64,000 nucleotides of DNA, taken from contig NZ_CP034661.1 in the NCBI RefSeq assembly GCF_003971235.1, positions 4,526,001 through 4,590,000 on the forward strand. Reading direction: 5' to 3'. The position numbers were made by a program, and so were the translations under genes. Shown here in pieces: positions 1 to 8,516 of this stretch; the stretch's first letter is position 1; the number at the start of each line of letters is the position of its first letter. The notes beneath the pieces were generated by a model. The model made no database searches, was not told where the DNA came from, and saw nothing but the letters and a program-made list of their open reading frames with translations. The DNA is from Chryseobacterium aureum. GTDB taxonomy: Bacteria; Bacteroidota; Bacteroidia; Flavobacteriales; Weeksellaceae.

Positions 1-10
1 TAAGAAGAGC

Positions 11-94
11 GGAGGGTAAGGGATTCGAACCCTTGCGACACTTTCGCGTCGACAGTTTAGCAAACTGCTCCGTTAACCACTCCGGCAACCCTCC
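11..94 (-). tRNA. tRNA-Ser (anticodon GCT)
   Basis: The minus strand folds as a class II tRNA of 84 nt. It has a 7-bp acceptor stem (GGAGGGT with ACCCTCC), an anticodon stem around the loop TTGCTAA giving anticodon GCT, a long variable arm (GACGCGAAAGTGTC), and a T arm containing GGTTCGAATCC. The long variable arm and GCT anticodon identify it as the serine tRNA for AGC/AGU codons. CCA is not encoded. The stem pairing was worked out by eye. Confidence 0.95.
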
Positions 95-192
95 TTTTTA
101 TTGATTTTTTAATGATCGTTGTTCCGTTATTGCGAGTGCAAATATAGAACAGATTTCTTTATTTACCAAATAAAATTCAAGAAAATTTTGTG

Positions 193-200
193 TATTTTTG
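193..200 (+). promoter_or_regulatory. Bacteroidota -7 element of the amidase gene
   Basis: TATTTTTG matches the Bacteroidota -7 consensus TAnnTTTG and lies 29 nt before the chosen ATG. No clear TTG is found at the usual -33 distance, so this is a half-supported promoter. Confidence 0.45.
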
Positions 201-229
201 AACTAATAAATCATCCAAAAACCAAACTG

Positions 230-1255
230 ATGCGTAAGACATTATATATCATCGGATTAAGCACTTTTGTTTTTTCATGTACTTCCCAGCAAAATGTGAA
301 AAAAAATACTTACAAACCGAAAACCCCAATAACACAGGCCAAACCGACGGTTCAACCCACCACTCCGGCAGCGCCAAAACCCAAAGTGGTATCTGATCAC
401 GGAGTAGATTTTTTTACGACCAATATAGCAGACCCAACAAAAAATGATAATACGGCAAGTTATGGTTCTATTGTAGCCGCAAAACCAGCCGGATATAAAG
501 TGGTAAAAACCTATTTCCCGGCAGTGGCCCAGAATTTCAGACAGCGTTACCTTATATTGCATTATACAGCACTTCCGGACGATAAATCACTTACAGTTCT
601 TACCCAGCAGGCAGTGAGTGCCCATTATCTGGTAAACAATACCGGAGATAACGAAATTTATCAGTTGGTAGATGAGAACAAACGTGCCTATCATGCGGGA
701 GTAAGCGCGTGGAGGAATGACAAAAATCTTAATGATACTTCTATCGGTATCGAAATTGTTAATATGGGTTATACCACAGATGCTGCGGGTAAAAGAACTT
801 TTGCTCCTTTCAGTGATGAGCAGGTGAAAAAAGTTGCGGCATTGGTAAAAGATATTGTGACAAGATATCAGATACAGCCTACTAATATATTGGCGCATTC
901 AGATATTGCTCCTACAAGAAAGCAGGATCCCGGACCTATGTTTCCATGGAAAAAACTCTATGATGACTACCAGGTAGGAATGTGGTATGATGAAGCCGCT
1001 AAACAGACTTATTTGGAGGCAGCACAGGCTGATATTGCTGCAAGGTACAATGATGCCGGTTTTATCTTTCTGATACAGACTGCATTGCAGAAATTCGGAT
1101 ATGGAATGGATCTGAGCGGGAAATGGGATGATGCTACCAAGAAAACCATTGAAGCCTTCCAGTACCACTTCCGTCCACAGAATTATGACGGAATCATGGA
1201 TGGCGAAACATGGGCCATACTGCAAGCTTTAAATCAAAAATATCCAACAAAATAA
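230..1255 (+). CDS. N-acetylmuramoyl-L-alanine amidase lipoprotein with C-terminal peptidoglycan-binding domain
   Basis: Predicted to cut the amide bond between N-acetylmuramate and L-alanine in peptidoglycan, acting from a lipid anchor. The ATG used here begins MRKTLYIIGL and a lipobox ending at Cys17. An in-frame start 111 bases further upstream is rejected because it runs through the promoter element and would bury the signal peptide. A Pro/Lys/Thr-rich linker (about 25-55) precedes an Amidase_2 domain of the AmiD/PGRP type. Probable zinc ligands are His111 (LHYTA), His223 (AHSDIAPTRKQDPG) and Asp233, with Glu175 in IGIEIVN. Residues 275-335 look like a peptidoglycan-binding helical domain. 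A terminator follows directly, so the gene is probably monocistronic. Confidence 0.88.
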   Translation: MRKTLYIIGLSTFVFSCTSQQNVKKNTYKPKTPITQAKPTVQPTTPAAPKPKVVSDHGVDFFTTNIADPTKNDNTASYGSIVAAKPAGYKVVKTYFPAVAQNFRQRYLILHYTALPDDKSLTVLTQQAVSAHYLVNNTGDNEIYQLVDENKRAYHAGVSAWRNDKNLNDTSIGIEIVNMGYTTDAAGKRTFAPFSDEQVKKVAALVKDIVTRYQIQPTNILAHSDIAPTRKQDPGPMFPWKKLYDDYQVGMWYDEAAKQTYLEAAQADIAARYNDAGFIFLIQTALQKFGYGMDLSGKWDDATKKTIEAFQYHFRPQNYDGIMDGETWAILQALNQKYPTK

Positions 1256-1263
1256 TTCAAATT

Positions 1264-1289
1264 AAAACGCATCGGTTAGATGCGTTTTT
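1264..1289 (+). terminator. Rho-independent terminator after the amidase gene
   Basis: A 10-bp perfect stem (AAAACGCATC with GATGCGTTTT) closes the loop GGTTA and runs into a T tract. Confidence 0.85.
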
Positions 1290-1327
1290 GCTATCTTTAA
1301 ACGATCAAAAACAGTAAAATATCTGTA

Positions 1328-2728
1328 ATGGAAAATTTCAGAAAAGAAAGTGATCTGTTAGGCGAACTGAATGTGCCTTTAGATGCTTATTATGGGGTTC
1401 AGACACAAAGAGCTATCAACAATTTTAAGATTTCAGGACAGCTTTTGTCTTCATATCCGGATTTCATAAAAGGATTGGCGTTTGTAAAAAAAGCAGCTGC
1501 CAAAACCAATTATGAACTAGGACTTCTAGACGAAAACCTGTATTTTAAAATCGCAGAAGCGTGTGATGAAATTGTAGAAGGGAAATATCATGACCAGTTT
1601 CCGGTAGATATGATTCAGGGGGGAGCAGGAACTTCCATCAACATGAATGCGAATGAAGTGATCGCCAATATCGTGTTGGAAAAATTAGGAAAAAATAAAG
1701 GAGAATATGAATTCTGTTCACCTAATGATCATATCAACCTTTCACAGTCTACCAATGATGCTTATCCTACCGCAATCAAAATGGGATTGCTTCAGATGAA
1801 TATCGGACTGGTAGAAAAACTCGAAAGAATTATCACCGCTTTCCGTGCAAAAGGACAGGAGTTTCATGATGTGATCAAAATGGGACGTACACAGCTTCAG
1901 GATGCTGTTCCAATGACGTTGGGACAGGAATTCGAAGCCTACGCGGCCACTTTGGAAGAAGATATTTCTAAACTGAATAACAATGCCAGCCTTTTTGTAG
2001 AAGTGAATATGGGGGCAACCGCTATCGGAACAGGATTAAATGCTCCGGTTGGGTATGCTGCGCTTTGTGCTAAAAACTTAGCTCAGATTACAGGATTCCC
2101 TATTGTTTCGGCACCGGATTTAGTAGAAGCAACACCTGATACAGGTTCTTATGTAATTTACTCTTCGGCTACAAAACGTCTTGCCGTGAAATTGTCCAAA
2201 ATCTGTAATGATTTAAGATTGCTTTCTTCAGGTCCAAGAGCTGGTCTTTTTGAAATCAACCTTCCGCCAATGCAGCCGGGATCTTCTATTATGCCGGGGA
2301 AAGTAAATCCGGTAATTCCGGAAGTAGTGAACCAGGTTTGTTTCAAGGTGTTCGGAAATGATCTTACCGTAACTTTTGCCGCAGAAGCAGGACAGTTACA
2401 GCTCAATGTCATGGAACCGGTACTTTCTCATGCCATCATGGAAAATATCAACTTCCTGTGCAATGCGCTGGATACGCTTCGTGACAAATGTGTGGTAGGC
2501 ATTACGGCCAATAAAGAAATCTGCCTGAATATGGTGAAACACAGCATTGGTATTGTAACGGCATTGAACCCTTATATCGGGTACAAACAATCTACACAAA
2601 TTGCGAAGGAAGCACTGGAAACAGGAAAAAGCGTTTACAATCTTGTTTTGGAAAAAGGAATCCTTTCCCAGGAAAAGCTGGATGAAATTCTTGATCCGAA
2701 AAACATGCTGAAACCGCATAACAAATAA
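1328..2728 (+). CDS. aspA: aspartate ammonia-lyase
   Basis: Converts L-aspartate to fumarate and ammonia. The 466 residues match the full length of the aspartase/fumarase-C family. The family signature GSSIMPGKVNP sits near residue 318 and carries the catalytic serine, with GRTQLQDAVPMTLGQEF near 190 and STNDAYPTA near 140. The start MENFRKESDLLGELNVP is typical of aspartases rather than class II fumarases, but specificity between the two cannot be proved by eye. A near-consensus -7 element (TATCTTTA) lies about 30 nt upstream at 1292-1299. The gene stands alone between a terminator and an inverted repeat. Confidence 0.92.
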   Translation: MENFRKESDLLGELNVPLDAYYGVQTQRAINNFKISGQLLSSYPDFIKGLAFVKKAAAKTNYELGLLDENLYFKIAEACDEIVEGKYHDQFPVDMIQGGAGTSINMNANEVIANIVLEKLGKNKGEYEFCSPNDHINLSQSTNDAYPTAIKMGLLQMNIGLVEKLERIITAFRAKGQEFHDVIKMGRTQLQDAVPMTLGQEFEAYAATLEEDISKLNNNASLFVEVNMGATAIGTGLNAPVGYAALCAKNLAQITGFPIVSAPDLVEATPDTGSYVIYSSATKRLAVKLSKICNDLRLLSSGPRAGLFEINLPPMQPGSSIMPGKVNPVIPEVVNQVCFKVFGNDLTVTFAAEAGQLQLNVMEPVLSHAIMENINFLCNALDTLRDKCVVGITANKEICLNMVKHSIGIVTALNPYIGYKQSTQIAKEALETGKSVYNLVLEKGILSQEKLDEILDPKNMLKPHNK

Positions 2729-2736
2729 ATTCTATA

Positions 2737-2800
2737 AACGATGAATGATCAATGATAATTGATATCCCAAAAGATTTCTTATCATTGATCACTCATCATT
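2737..2800. repeat. imperfect inverted repeat, ATGAATGAT-type arms
   Basis: Two 22-nt arms (2737-2758 and 2779-2800) are complementary at 20 of 22 positions and are built from degenerate GATGAATGATCAATGATAA units. The element fills the gap between aspA and the next gene and has no T tract, so it is not a simple terminator. Similar text-like inverted repeats occur in other gaps of this window. Confidence 0.8.
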
Positions 2801-2817
2801 AATCATTTATAATTCCC

Positions 2818-3672
2818 GTGAGGTTTTTAATTATAATTCCTGCCCATAACGAAGAAGACAATCTCCCGTTTACTCTTGATTCTTTACAGCAGCAAAGCAG
2901 CAAAGATTTTAAAGTAGTAGTGGTGAATGATGGCTCTACTGACAGAACAGCTGAGGTGATCAGGAAATATACAGATGCTGACTCCCGTTTTGAAACAGTT
3001 AACCTTCAGCAATCTGAACATCAGCCAGGTTCCAAAGTGGTTCATGCTTTTAAAAACGGACTTCAGACCCAATCCATGGATGAATTTGATATCATCTGTA
3101 AATTTGATGCCGATATTATCCTTCCGGAAAACTACCTCACAGCCGTAGAAACCGCTTTTTCTAATCATCCTGGATATGGACTCGTAGGAGGCCTTTTGTA
3201 TATTGAAAAAGACGGAAACTGGGTCTATGAAGGAAATTCCAATAAACATCATGTAAGAGGTCCTATGAAGGCTTACCGTAAAGAATGCTTTGTTCAGATC
3301 GGAGGCTTAAGAGAAACGCTGGGCTGGGATAATATTGACTCCATATTACTGGAAAATCTGGGCTGGAAAGAAGTTGTACTTCCTGAACTTCACGTGAAAC
3401 TGATCAAAGTAAAAGGTGCTGATTACACCATTCGCCCCGCTGATTATTACGGAAGATATTTTTATTTCTTAGGACTGAACAGATTTCTGGCTTATATTGC
3501 CTCTTCAAAAGAAGCGATGAAAAATAAATCTGCCAACTTCTTCTTTGATATTATCAAATCTTATGAAAACTGCAGATCACAGAAATTGGAGCTAAAAATT
3601 TCAAAAGAAGAGCAGAAAGCCGTCAATGATCAACGCTGGAGAATGTTGAAAAAGAAATGGCTGAAGATGTAG
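2818..3672 (+). CDS. family 2 glycosyltransferase
   Basis: Predicted inverting GT-A glycosyltransferase. It opens with the family 2 start (FLIIIPAHNEEDNLP), continues with VVVVNDGSTDRT near residues 34-43, and has the metal-binding DxD motif FDADI at 96-100. The middle section (GPMKAYRKECFVQIGG) matches the acceptor half of the fold. There is no clear membrane segment, so it is probably cytoplasmic or peripheral. The start codon is GTG, only 17 nt after an inverted repeat, and no in-frame ATG lies upstream. It begins a small polysaccharide group shared with the next three genes. Sugar and acceptor cannot be told from sequence. Confidence 0.85.
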   Translation: MRFLIIIPAHNEEDNLPFTLDSLQQQSSKDFKVVVVNDGSTDRTAEVIRKYTDADSRFETVNLQQSEHQPGSKVVHAFKNGLQTQSMDEFDIICKFDADIILPENYLTAVETAFSNHPGYGLVGGLLYIEKDGNWVYEGNSNKHHVRGPMKAYRKECFVQIGGLRETLGWDNIDSILLENLGWKEVVLPELHVKLIKVKGADYTIRPADYYGRYFYFLGLNRFLAYIASSKEAMKNKSANFFFDIIKSYENCRSQKLELKISKEEQKAVNDQRWRMLKKKWLKM

Positions 3673-3710
3673 AGGGTTATTTTTACAACGCTGTAAATGT
3701 TCATCAATAG

Positions 3711-3766
3711 AAACGGGTTTTAACCCGTTTTAATAAAAAAAATAAAGATTCCACTGGCTTTAGCCA
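3711..3766. repeat. twin-hairpin repeat (ACGGGTT / GGCTTTAGCC type), copy 1
   Basis: A perfect 9-bp hairpin (AAACGGGTT, loop TT, AACCCGTTT) is followed about 25 nt later by a second short hairpin TGGCTTTAGCCA. The same pair in the same order recurs at 59245-59311. This paired layout resembles REP/BIME elements of other bacteria. No transposase is seen nearby. Confidence 0.75.
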
Positions 3767-3794
3767 ACACTTAAGATATAACTTCCGCAAACCC

Positions 3795-4835
3795 GTGAAA
3801 AAAATAGCTTACATAGAAATAGATACCCACGCAGAAATTGCCCAGGCTTTCATAGACATTATGGAGGGGTCTCAGGATTTCTCTGTAGACTATTATTTTT
3901 CAAAAAGAATCAAAGATCAGGTAAATCATCGTGATGAAGCGATCTTTTTATCGGATAGTTCAATGATTCTGGATCAGTTAAAGGGAAAAGGGTATGATTT
4001 GGTGGTCATAGGAACTGTACACCGCTATTTCAATACATTTTTAGCGGTTACCAAAAAGTATAATACAGCTGTCATTACCCATAATCTTAATTTCATAAAA
4101 GCTTCAAAGCTGGATCTGTTGAAAAGTGTTTTCAAAGGAGACGTTATTTTCAGGCTAAAACTGTGGCTGAAAGAAGGGCTGTTTTATAAAACCAAAGTTT
4201 ATCAGACTTCCGGGTCTCTTTTCGTATTGGATGAAGCACTGGTTTCAGAGAGGTATAAGTTTTTGCCATTGTTTTATACAAAGGATTTTGACAGGACAAA
4301 AAATAATGGTCTTATAGTGGTAATTCCCGGGGGCGTTTCACAGAAAAGAAGGGATTATCAATATATTTTTGAAACTATTCAGAAATTCAGTACAGATCAA
4401 CCCTGTAAATTTGTGTTTCTTGGAAAAGCGGGCGGACATGAGGTGAAACAACTTGAAAGCCTGTCTGAAAAACTCCCTGAAAATATTGAAATTACCTATT
4501 TCTCCGAAAGAGTTTCTTCCGAAGAATTTGAAAAGTGGATGCGGAATGCAGATGTTTTGTGGTGCCCGATTCAGCAGAATACAGAATTTTTCAGCATGAA
4601 AGAAATCTATGGACTGACTAAAATGACCGGAAACTTGGGGGATGCTATAGCATACGGAAAACTAGCTGTTTTTCCCGAAAGCTATCCTTCAAAACTTGAC
4701 TTTATTATCCCCGGAAAACAAAATGTCCTCGAGCAGTTAAAAACCGTTTCGGTAACTCCATTTGACTTTCATCAAACATACAGCAGAAAAGAAGTTCAGA
4801 AAAAACTGGAGCATTTTCTCATGAGTTTAATCTAA
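3795..4835 (+). CDS. probable glycosyltransferase-like protein of a surface-polysaccharide group
   Basis: I do not recognise a named family with certainty. The 346-residue soluble protein looks like a two-lobe GT-B fold. An N-terminal half has alternating beta/alpha segments (KKIAYIEIDTHAEIAQAF; YDLVVIGTVHRYF). A C-terminal half has the pattern seen at the donor site of GT-B enzymes: VVIPGGVSQKRRDYQ near 178, CKFVFLGKAGG near 208, WCPIQQNTEFFSMK near 260, then GDAIAYGKLAVFP. The GTG start is the only reasonable start after the preceding repeat. Its position between a family 2 glycosyltransferase and a flippase supports a role in glycan assembly. Function beyond that is inference. Confidence 0.6.
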   Translation: MKKIAYIEIDTHAEIAQAFIDIMEGSQDFSVDYYFSKRIKDQVNHRDEAIFLSDSSMILDQLKGKGYDLVVIGTVHRYFNTFLAVTKKYNTAVITHNLNFIKASKLDLLKSVFKGDVIFRLKLWLKEGLFYKTKVYQTSGSLFVLDEALVSERYKFLPLFYTKDFDRTKNNGLIVVIPGGVSQKRRDYQYIFETIQKFSTDQPCKFVFLGKAGGHEVKQLESLSEKLPENIEITYFSERVSSEEFEKWMRNADVLWCPIQQNTEFFSMKEIYGLTKMTGNLGDAIAYGKLAVFPESYPSKLDFIIPGKQNVLEQLKTVSVTPFDFHQTYSRKEVQKKLEHFLMSLI

Positions 4836-4865
4836 AAAGACTCCAGGGATTTCGCTTGAAATTCT

Positions 4866-6365
4866 TTATTTGATCTTAAATACACTCTTAATAAATCTCA
4901 TATTCAGATAGTCTTCCACCGGGAAAATCTTCGTGAAGTAATTTCCAATGTAGATCAGAATCAAAACAACCGCAGGCTTGTAAACAAGATTGAGCAGATT
5001 GCTGTTGAAGTTCGGAAGGACAATCGCCACAGTAATCGCTAAAGTACAGATGATAGAGACGAAAATCATTTCAATGCTCAAAGGAGAAACTTTAAACACA
5101 ATATAATTGAAAACGATTTTCACAACATTATAAATAGTAAGGGAAATGGCTGTAGATAAAGCAATTCCGATCAGTTTCAGGTCTGTATTTTTAATGAAAT
5201 AATAATTCAGCCCAATAGTTAATCCCGCTAGCAAAAGCATAACCAGGATGTTGAATCTGTAATATTTTGAAAGTGAAATAATATTGCCGTTAAATCCGGT
5301 AGCAAGGTCTATTAATACTGCAGAACCCCAGATCCATACTACAGGCTCATATTCTCTCAGCATGGTTCCGTTTTTAGGCATAAATTGCGTCAGATAAGGA
5401 AATCCTACCATAATGCAGGAGAATAAAACCGCTCCAAGGAAATACAGCGTTAAAGAAGTTTTCTTGTGGAACCTGTCCAGCTCTACCATATCTCCGTCTG
5501 CCAGTGTTTTATTGATGATAGGGGCCGAGATATTGAATAATCCAAGCTGAGGAATAGAAATCAGCGAGATCAGAGCATACAGAACAGAATAGATTCCTAC
5601 CTCTTCCATTCCCATAAATTCACCAATCATAAAGCTGTTGATTGCCAGATAATTCCCGAAAGTCCCCAGAAATCCGAAAAAGCTGTAATTGAAAAACTCT
5701 TTCCAGAAATTATTCTTTTTAAAATAATCCGTATTGAAATCCAGCTGAATTTTTTCCAGCTTATTCGTATAATAAATATAGCCCAAAAGCATTAAAAAGA
5801 AGATTCCAAAGAAGAAGGCAAATGCAATTTTCTGAGAGGCTGATGCTGTCATATTCTGAGATAACGCAAAGAAAAACAGACAGAAAGCACCCAGGTTTGC
5901 TATTTTCGGAAACAGGTTATCGAAAATATTAGAAACTACAATTCTTTTGTAATTGGAAGTGTATTTATTAAAAATAGCACAGAAGGAGAGGATTAAAATC
6001 AGCGGAAGTATCATCTCTTTTATTTTCCATGCTTCAGAATGCCTGAACTTGGGGTAAAAATAGGGGAGTATGAAGAATACCACGGTAAAAATGAGAAAGT
6101 TGATAAAAACAGTAAGCAGCGATAAAGACAGCATATTCTGTTTTTTACCGTCTCTTTCCACGGTGTGAAAAAACTTTACATTGGAATAGGAAATGCCCAG
6201 CACGACAAAAGGAACCAGCATCTCGGCAGTCGGAAGAATGTAGCGCAGCTTTCCGTAAAATTCAAAATCGTTCGGAAATATGAATATTGCGGAAACGGTG
6301 CCCAGCAAAAAACCAATATAACCGATTATGGAATATTTGAAGCCTTGTCTCGCTACTACACTCAT
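4866..6365 (-). CDS. polysaccharide flippase (Wzx/MATE-like membrane protein)
   Basis: A 499-residue polytopic inner-membrane protein with roughly 12-14 hydrophobic segments across its length and very little soluble sequence, as in Wzx-type oligosaccharide flippases. These move lipid-linked glycans across the inner membrane. The N-terminus (MSVVARQGFKYSIIGYIGFLLG) carries the basic-then-helical start usual for this family. It is translated right after the FkbM gene with an 8-nt gap, so the two form an operon read leftward, converging on the glycosyltransferase genes. Substrate is unknown. Confidence 0.85.
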   Translation of the reverse strand: MSVVARQGFKYSIIGYIGFLLGTVSAIFIFPNDFEFYGKLRYILPTAEMLVPFVVLGISYSNVKFFHTVERDGKKQNMLSLSLLTVFINFLIFTVVFFILPYFYPKFRHSEAWKIKEMILPLILILSFCAIFNKYTSNYKRIVVSNIFDNLFPKIANLGAFCLFFFALSQNMTASASQKIAFAFFFGIFFLMLLGYIYYTNKLEKIQLDFNTDYFKKNNFWKEFFNYSFFGFLGTFGNYLAINSFMIGEFMGMEEVGIYSVLYALISLISIPQLGLFNISAPIINKTLADGDMVELDRFHKKTSLTLYFLGAVLFSCIMVGFPYLTQFMPKNGTMLREYEPVVWIWGSAVLIDLATGFNGNIISLSKYYRFNILVMLLLAGLTIGLNYYFIKNTDLKLIGIALSTAISLTIYNVVKIVFNYIVFKVSPLSIEMIFVSIICTLAITVAIVLPNFNSNLLNLVYKPAVVLILIYIGNYFTKIFPVEDYLNMRFIKSVFKIK

Positions 6366-6373
6366 AAGTCGTT

Positions 6374-7168
6374 TTAAATGTTGTTAGGTATAAAAATAAT
6401 ATTGTTGATGTACTGAGTTTTATTTTTTTCGTCGTTTGTATTTTGTATCAGGATGTCTTCTGTAAGATTTTCCAGCGTAAAGCTGTTTCTGTTCAGATAT
6501 CTGGCTTCGTATCCCCAGCTCATTACTTCGGATATTTCATTCCATATTGGAGTTTGGTGGTGTCTTTGTTCCATTTCGACCATTAAAGTCGGTTTAAACT
6601 GTCTGATGGTTTCCCTGGCTCCGGAAAGGGTTTTTATTTCGTTTCCTTCCACGTCGATCTTGATGAAATCAAGTCTGGTGAAATGTTCCAGTGCAGCCCA
6701 TTCGTCTAGTTTGATCACTTTTACCTGTTCCGTATAGCTTTTTTCTTCTCCTTTTTCTTTGTAGGAAGTGTTTAAAGTACCACGGGAAGCAATCGTTTTT
6801 CCATTAATAACAGGTACTTTGAATTCGGCAATCCTGTTTTCGTCAGAAAGCGCCAAAGGAAAGATGCGCATAGCCGGAAATAATCGCTTTAACCGTCTGT
6901 ACAGCTTTTTATTAGGTTCAAAACCATAAATATGCTCATGTTCCAGTGTGTTTTCCAGCTGATAAAGAAAAGTTCCTACATTAGCGCCAATGTCCAGTAT
7001 TACAGCGTTTTTCGGAAGGAATTCTTTGATCCATACCAGTTCCGGTTCTACATTACGTTCCGAAAAATTGTTTTTATTAAGATTATTTAAAGTTTTAAAA
7101 TATCTTTTTTTGTAAAAATTCGGGGTTATGTATTGTAGTTTCTCTGCAATTTTTTGGTATAAAGACAT
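6374..7168 (-). CDS. FkbM-family SAM-dependent methyltransferase
   Basis: Predicted to O-methylate a sugar, by analogy with FkbM-family enzymes in polysaccharide loci. The SAM site is visible as VILDIGANVGTF (about 57-67) followed by YGFEPN with the acidic Glu84. The C-terminal half has FIKIDVEGNE, characteristic of the family. I place the start at the ATG of MSLYQKIAEK. A longer reading frame beginning with TTG eight codons upstream overlaps the -7 promoter element and is less likely. It shares an operon with the flippase downstream. Confidence 0.85.
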   Translation of the reverse strand: MSLYQKIAEKLQYITPNFYKKRYFKTLNNLNKNNFSERNVEPELVWIKEFLPKNAVILDIGANVGTFLYQLENTLEHEHIYGFEPNKKLYRRLKRLFPAMRIFPLALSDENRIAEFKVPVINGKTIASRGTLNTSYKEKGEEKSYTEQVKVIKLDEWAALEHFTRLDFIKIDVEGNEIKTLSGARETIRQFKPTLMVEMEQRHHQTPIWNEISEVMSWGYEARYLNRNSFTLENLTEDILIQNTNDEKNKTQYINNIIFIPNNI

Positions 7169-7189
7169 TGTAAGCTTTTTGGCGAACAG

Positions 7190-7197
7190 CAAAGATA
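7190..7197 (-). promoter_or_regulatory. -7 promoter element of the FkbM-flippase operon
   Basis: On the minus strand this reads TATCTTTG, an exact TAnnTTTG match, 21 nt before the chosen ATG. It decides the start by excluding the upstream TTG. Confidence 0.6.
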
Positions 7198-7386
7198 AGG
7201 AAAAATGTAAAACTTTTCTTAAAAAATGTTAATTATAATACCTTGATTTTCAGAATAAATCTTTAAAATTTGTTTTTGTAAACTATTGAATTTTAATATA
7301 TTTTGAATTTTTTATAAAGATACCCAACTACCACAAGTTTCTCTGTTAAAAAAGTCAATAAACTATAATTCGACCTCAATAACTCC

Positions 7387-7430
7387 AATCATCTGTGAAA
7401 ATCGGTGTCATCTGTGGTCGAAAAATCAGC
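7387..7430. repeat. ATCTGTG-type intergenic repeat
   Basis: The units ATCATCTGTGAAAATC and GTGTCATCTGTGGTC form a degenerate tandem repeat of the ATCTGTG core, with no partner arm nearby. It lies in a 283-nt gap after the DUF2461 gene. I recall similar text-like strings between genes in other Bacteroidota. Confidence 0.5.
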
Positions 7431-7451
7431 GGACCTTAAAAAATAAAGAAA

Positions 7452-8117
7452 TTAAAGAAAAGGGGCATTCAGGAAATCATTGAAAGGCTTCATCAGTTTG
7501 AAAATTCCAGTCATATTTTTTACTGCATTTTTATCCAGTACTTCCTCGTCTTTCAGGGCATAAACTACAATGAAATTTTTTAGTTTCAGATATTCTCCCA
7601 TAGGATCTTCCTTTTCAAAACCCTGAGGGATTTTTTTCAGTTTGTCATCCTGATCCAGCTCCGGGAAGTGTTTTTTGAACTCTTTATGATTGAGAATGTT
7701 GAGAAAATCGTCTCCATACAGGGATATTTCCTTGCGGACTTCTTTCAGAACAGAAGATTCCGGCATATAGATGCCTCCGGCTAAAAAAGATTTTCCGGGT
7801 TCCAGATGAAGATAATATCCTCCTTTCTGACTGCCTTTTCCCATGCCCAGAGAAGCTCCGAAATTGGTTTTGTAAGGCACTTTGTCTTTTGAAAAACGGG
7901 TATCTCTGTAAATTCTGAAAAGCGCTTTTTTACTGTCTATTTTAGCAAGTTCTTCATCAAAACCGGACATTTCTTTAATCAGGTCATCCAAAAATGTAAT
8001 TACATTTTGCTGTGATCCTGTATAGAGATCTTTGTTTTCGGTAAACCAGTCACGGTTATTATTTTTATTTAATTTTTTTAAAAAATCAAAAGTTTTGGGA
8101 GAAATGCTTGCAGACAT
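7452..8117 (-). CDS. DUF2461 domain protein (TIGR02453 family)
   Basis: A 221-residue protein matching the DUF2461/TIGR02453 family. The opening FLKKLNKNNNRDWFTENKDLY, the central FRIYRDTRFSKDKVPYKTNFGAS, and GGYYLHLEPGKSFLAGGIYMPE are the conserved blocks of that family. The protein is soluble, has no signal peptide and has no established biochemical role. It stands alone with its own promoter upstream. Confidence 0.88.
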   Translation of the reverse strand: MSASISPKTFDFLKKLNKNNNRDWFTENKDLYTGSQQNVITFLDDLIKEMSGFDEELAKIDSKKALFRIYRDTRFSKDKVPYKTNFGASLGMGKGSQKGGYYLHLEPGKSFLAGGIYMPESSVLKEVRKEISLYGDDFLNILNHKEFKKHFPELDQDDKLKKIPQGFEKEDPMGEYLKLKNFIVVYALKDEEVLDKNAVKNMTGIFKLMKPFNDFLNAPFL

Positions 8118-8206
8118 ATTGTGGTAAGTGTTTTTTTTGTTATTAAGTGGGATTCAAAACATTTTCTGAGCTTAAACCCCGAAACCTGTAACGCTAATCC
8201 ATCACT

Positions 8207-8238
8207 CAAATGTACAAAAACTATTGACTATGGGACAA
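8207..8238 (-). promoter_or_regulatory. Bacteroidota promoter of the DUF2461 gene
   Basis: Read on the minus strand it has TTG at the -33 site, a 21-nt spacer and TACATTTG at the -7 site, all within the consensus. The 5' untranslated leader would be about 85 nt. Confidence 0.6.
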
Positions 8239-8488
8239 TAGTTCAATGATGATAAATTAAGAATATCAGAAAGAAAAAAATGCTTTTTATGGCTTTATTT
8301 TTGAAAATTCATAAATAACACAGAAAAAATCAATCCAATTTAATAAAAAAAAATAATGTTTAACAAGTTTTTAATCTGGGGCTTGTTTTTTTGGATTTAA
8401 TTTTCCAAAAATTAAAGAAATATTAAAGGATTGTGAATTTAAGTTTGGATATTTAAAAATTTATTCAAAAACAAATCAAATATTATTG

Positions 8489-8496
8489 TATCTTTG
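8489..8496 (+). promoter_or_regulatory. -7 promoter element of the DEAD-box helicase gene
   Basis: TATCTTTG is an exact consensus match 20 nt before the ATG. There is no clear -33 TTG. The leader is short, unlike the long cold-shock leaders of enterobacterial deaD. Confidence 0.55.
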
Positions 8497-8516
8497 CAAA
8501 AATTTTAAAATAGTTA

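Larger units (their letters stand above)
8118..8516. other. 399-nt AT-rich intergenic region with two divergent promoters
   Basis: The region separates the divergently read DUF2461 gene and DEAD-box helicase gene. It holds a promoter for each (given separately), a small hairpin CTATTG/CAATAG at 8221-8241, and a weak AACAAG/CTTGTTTTTTT hairpin near 8360-8390. No open frame looks coding. Confidence 0.6.

Noticed and set aside
119..229. N-terminal extension of the amidase frame
   Set aside because: It runs through the -7 promoter element and would place 37 residues before a perfect lipoprotein signal peptide.
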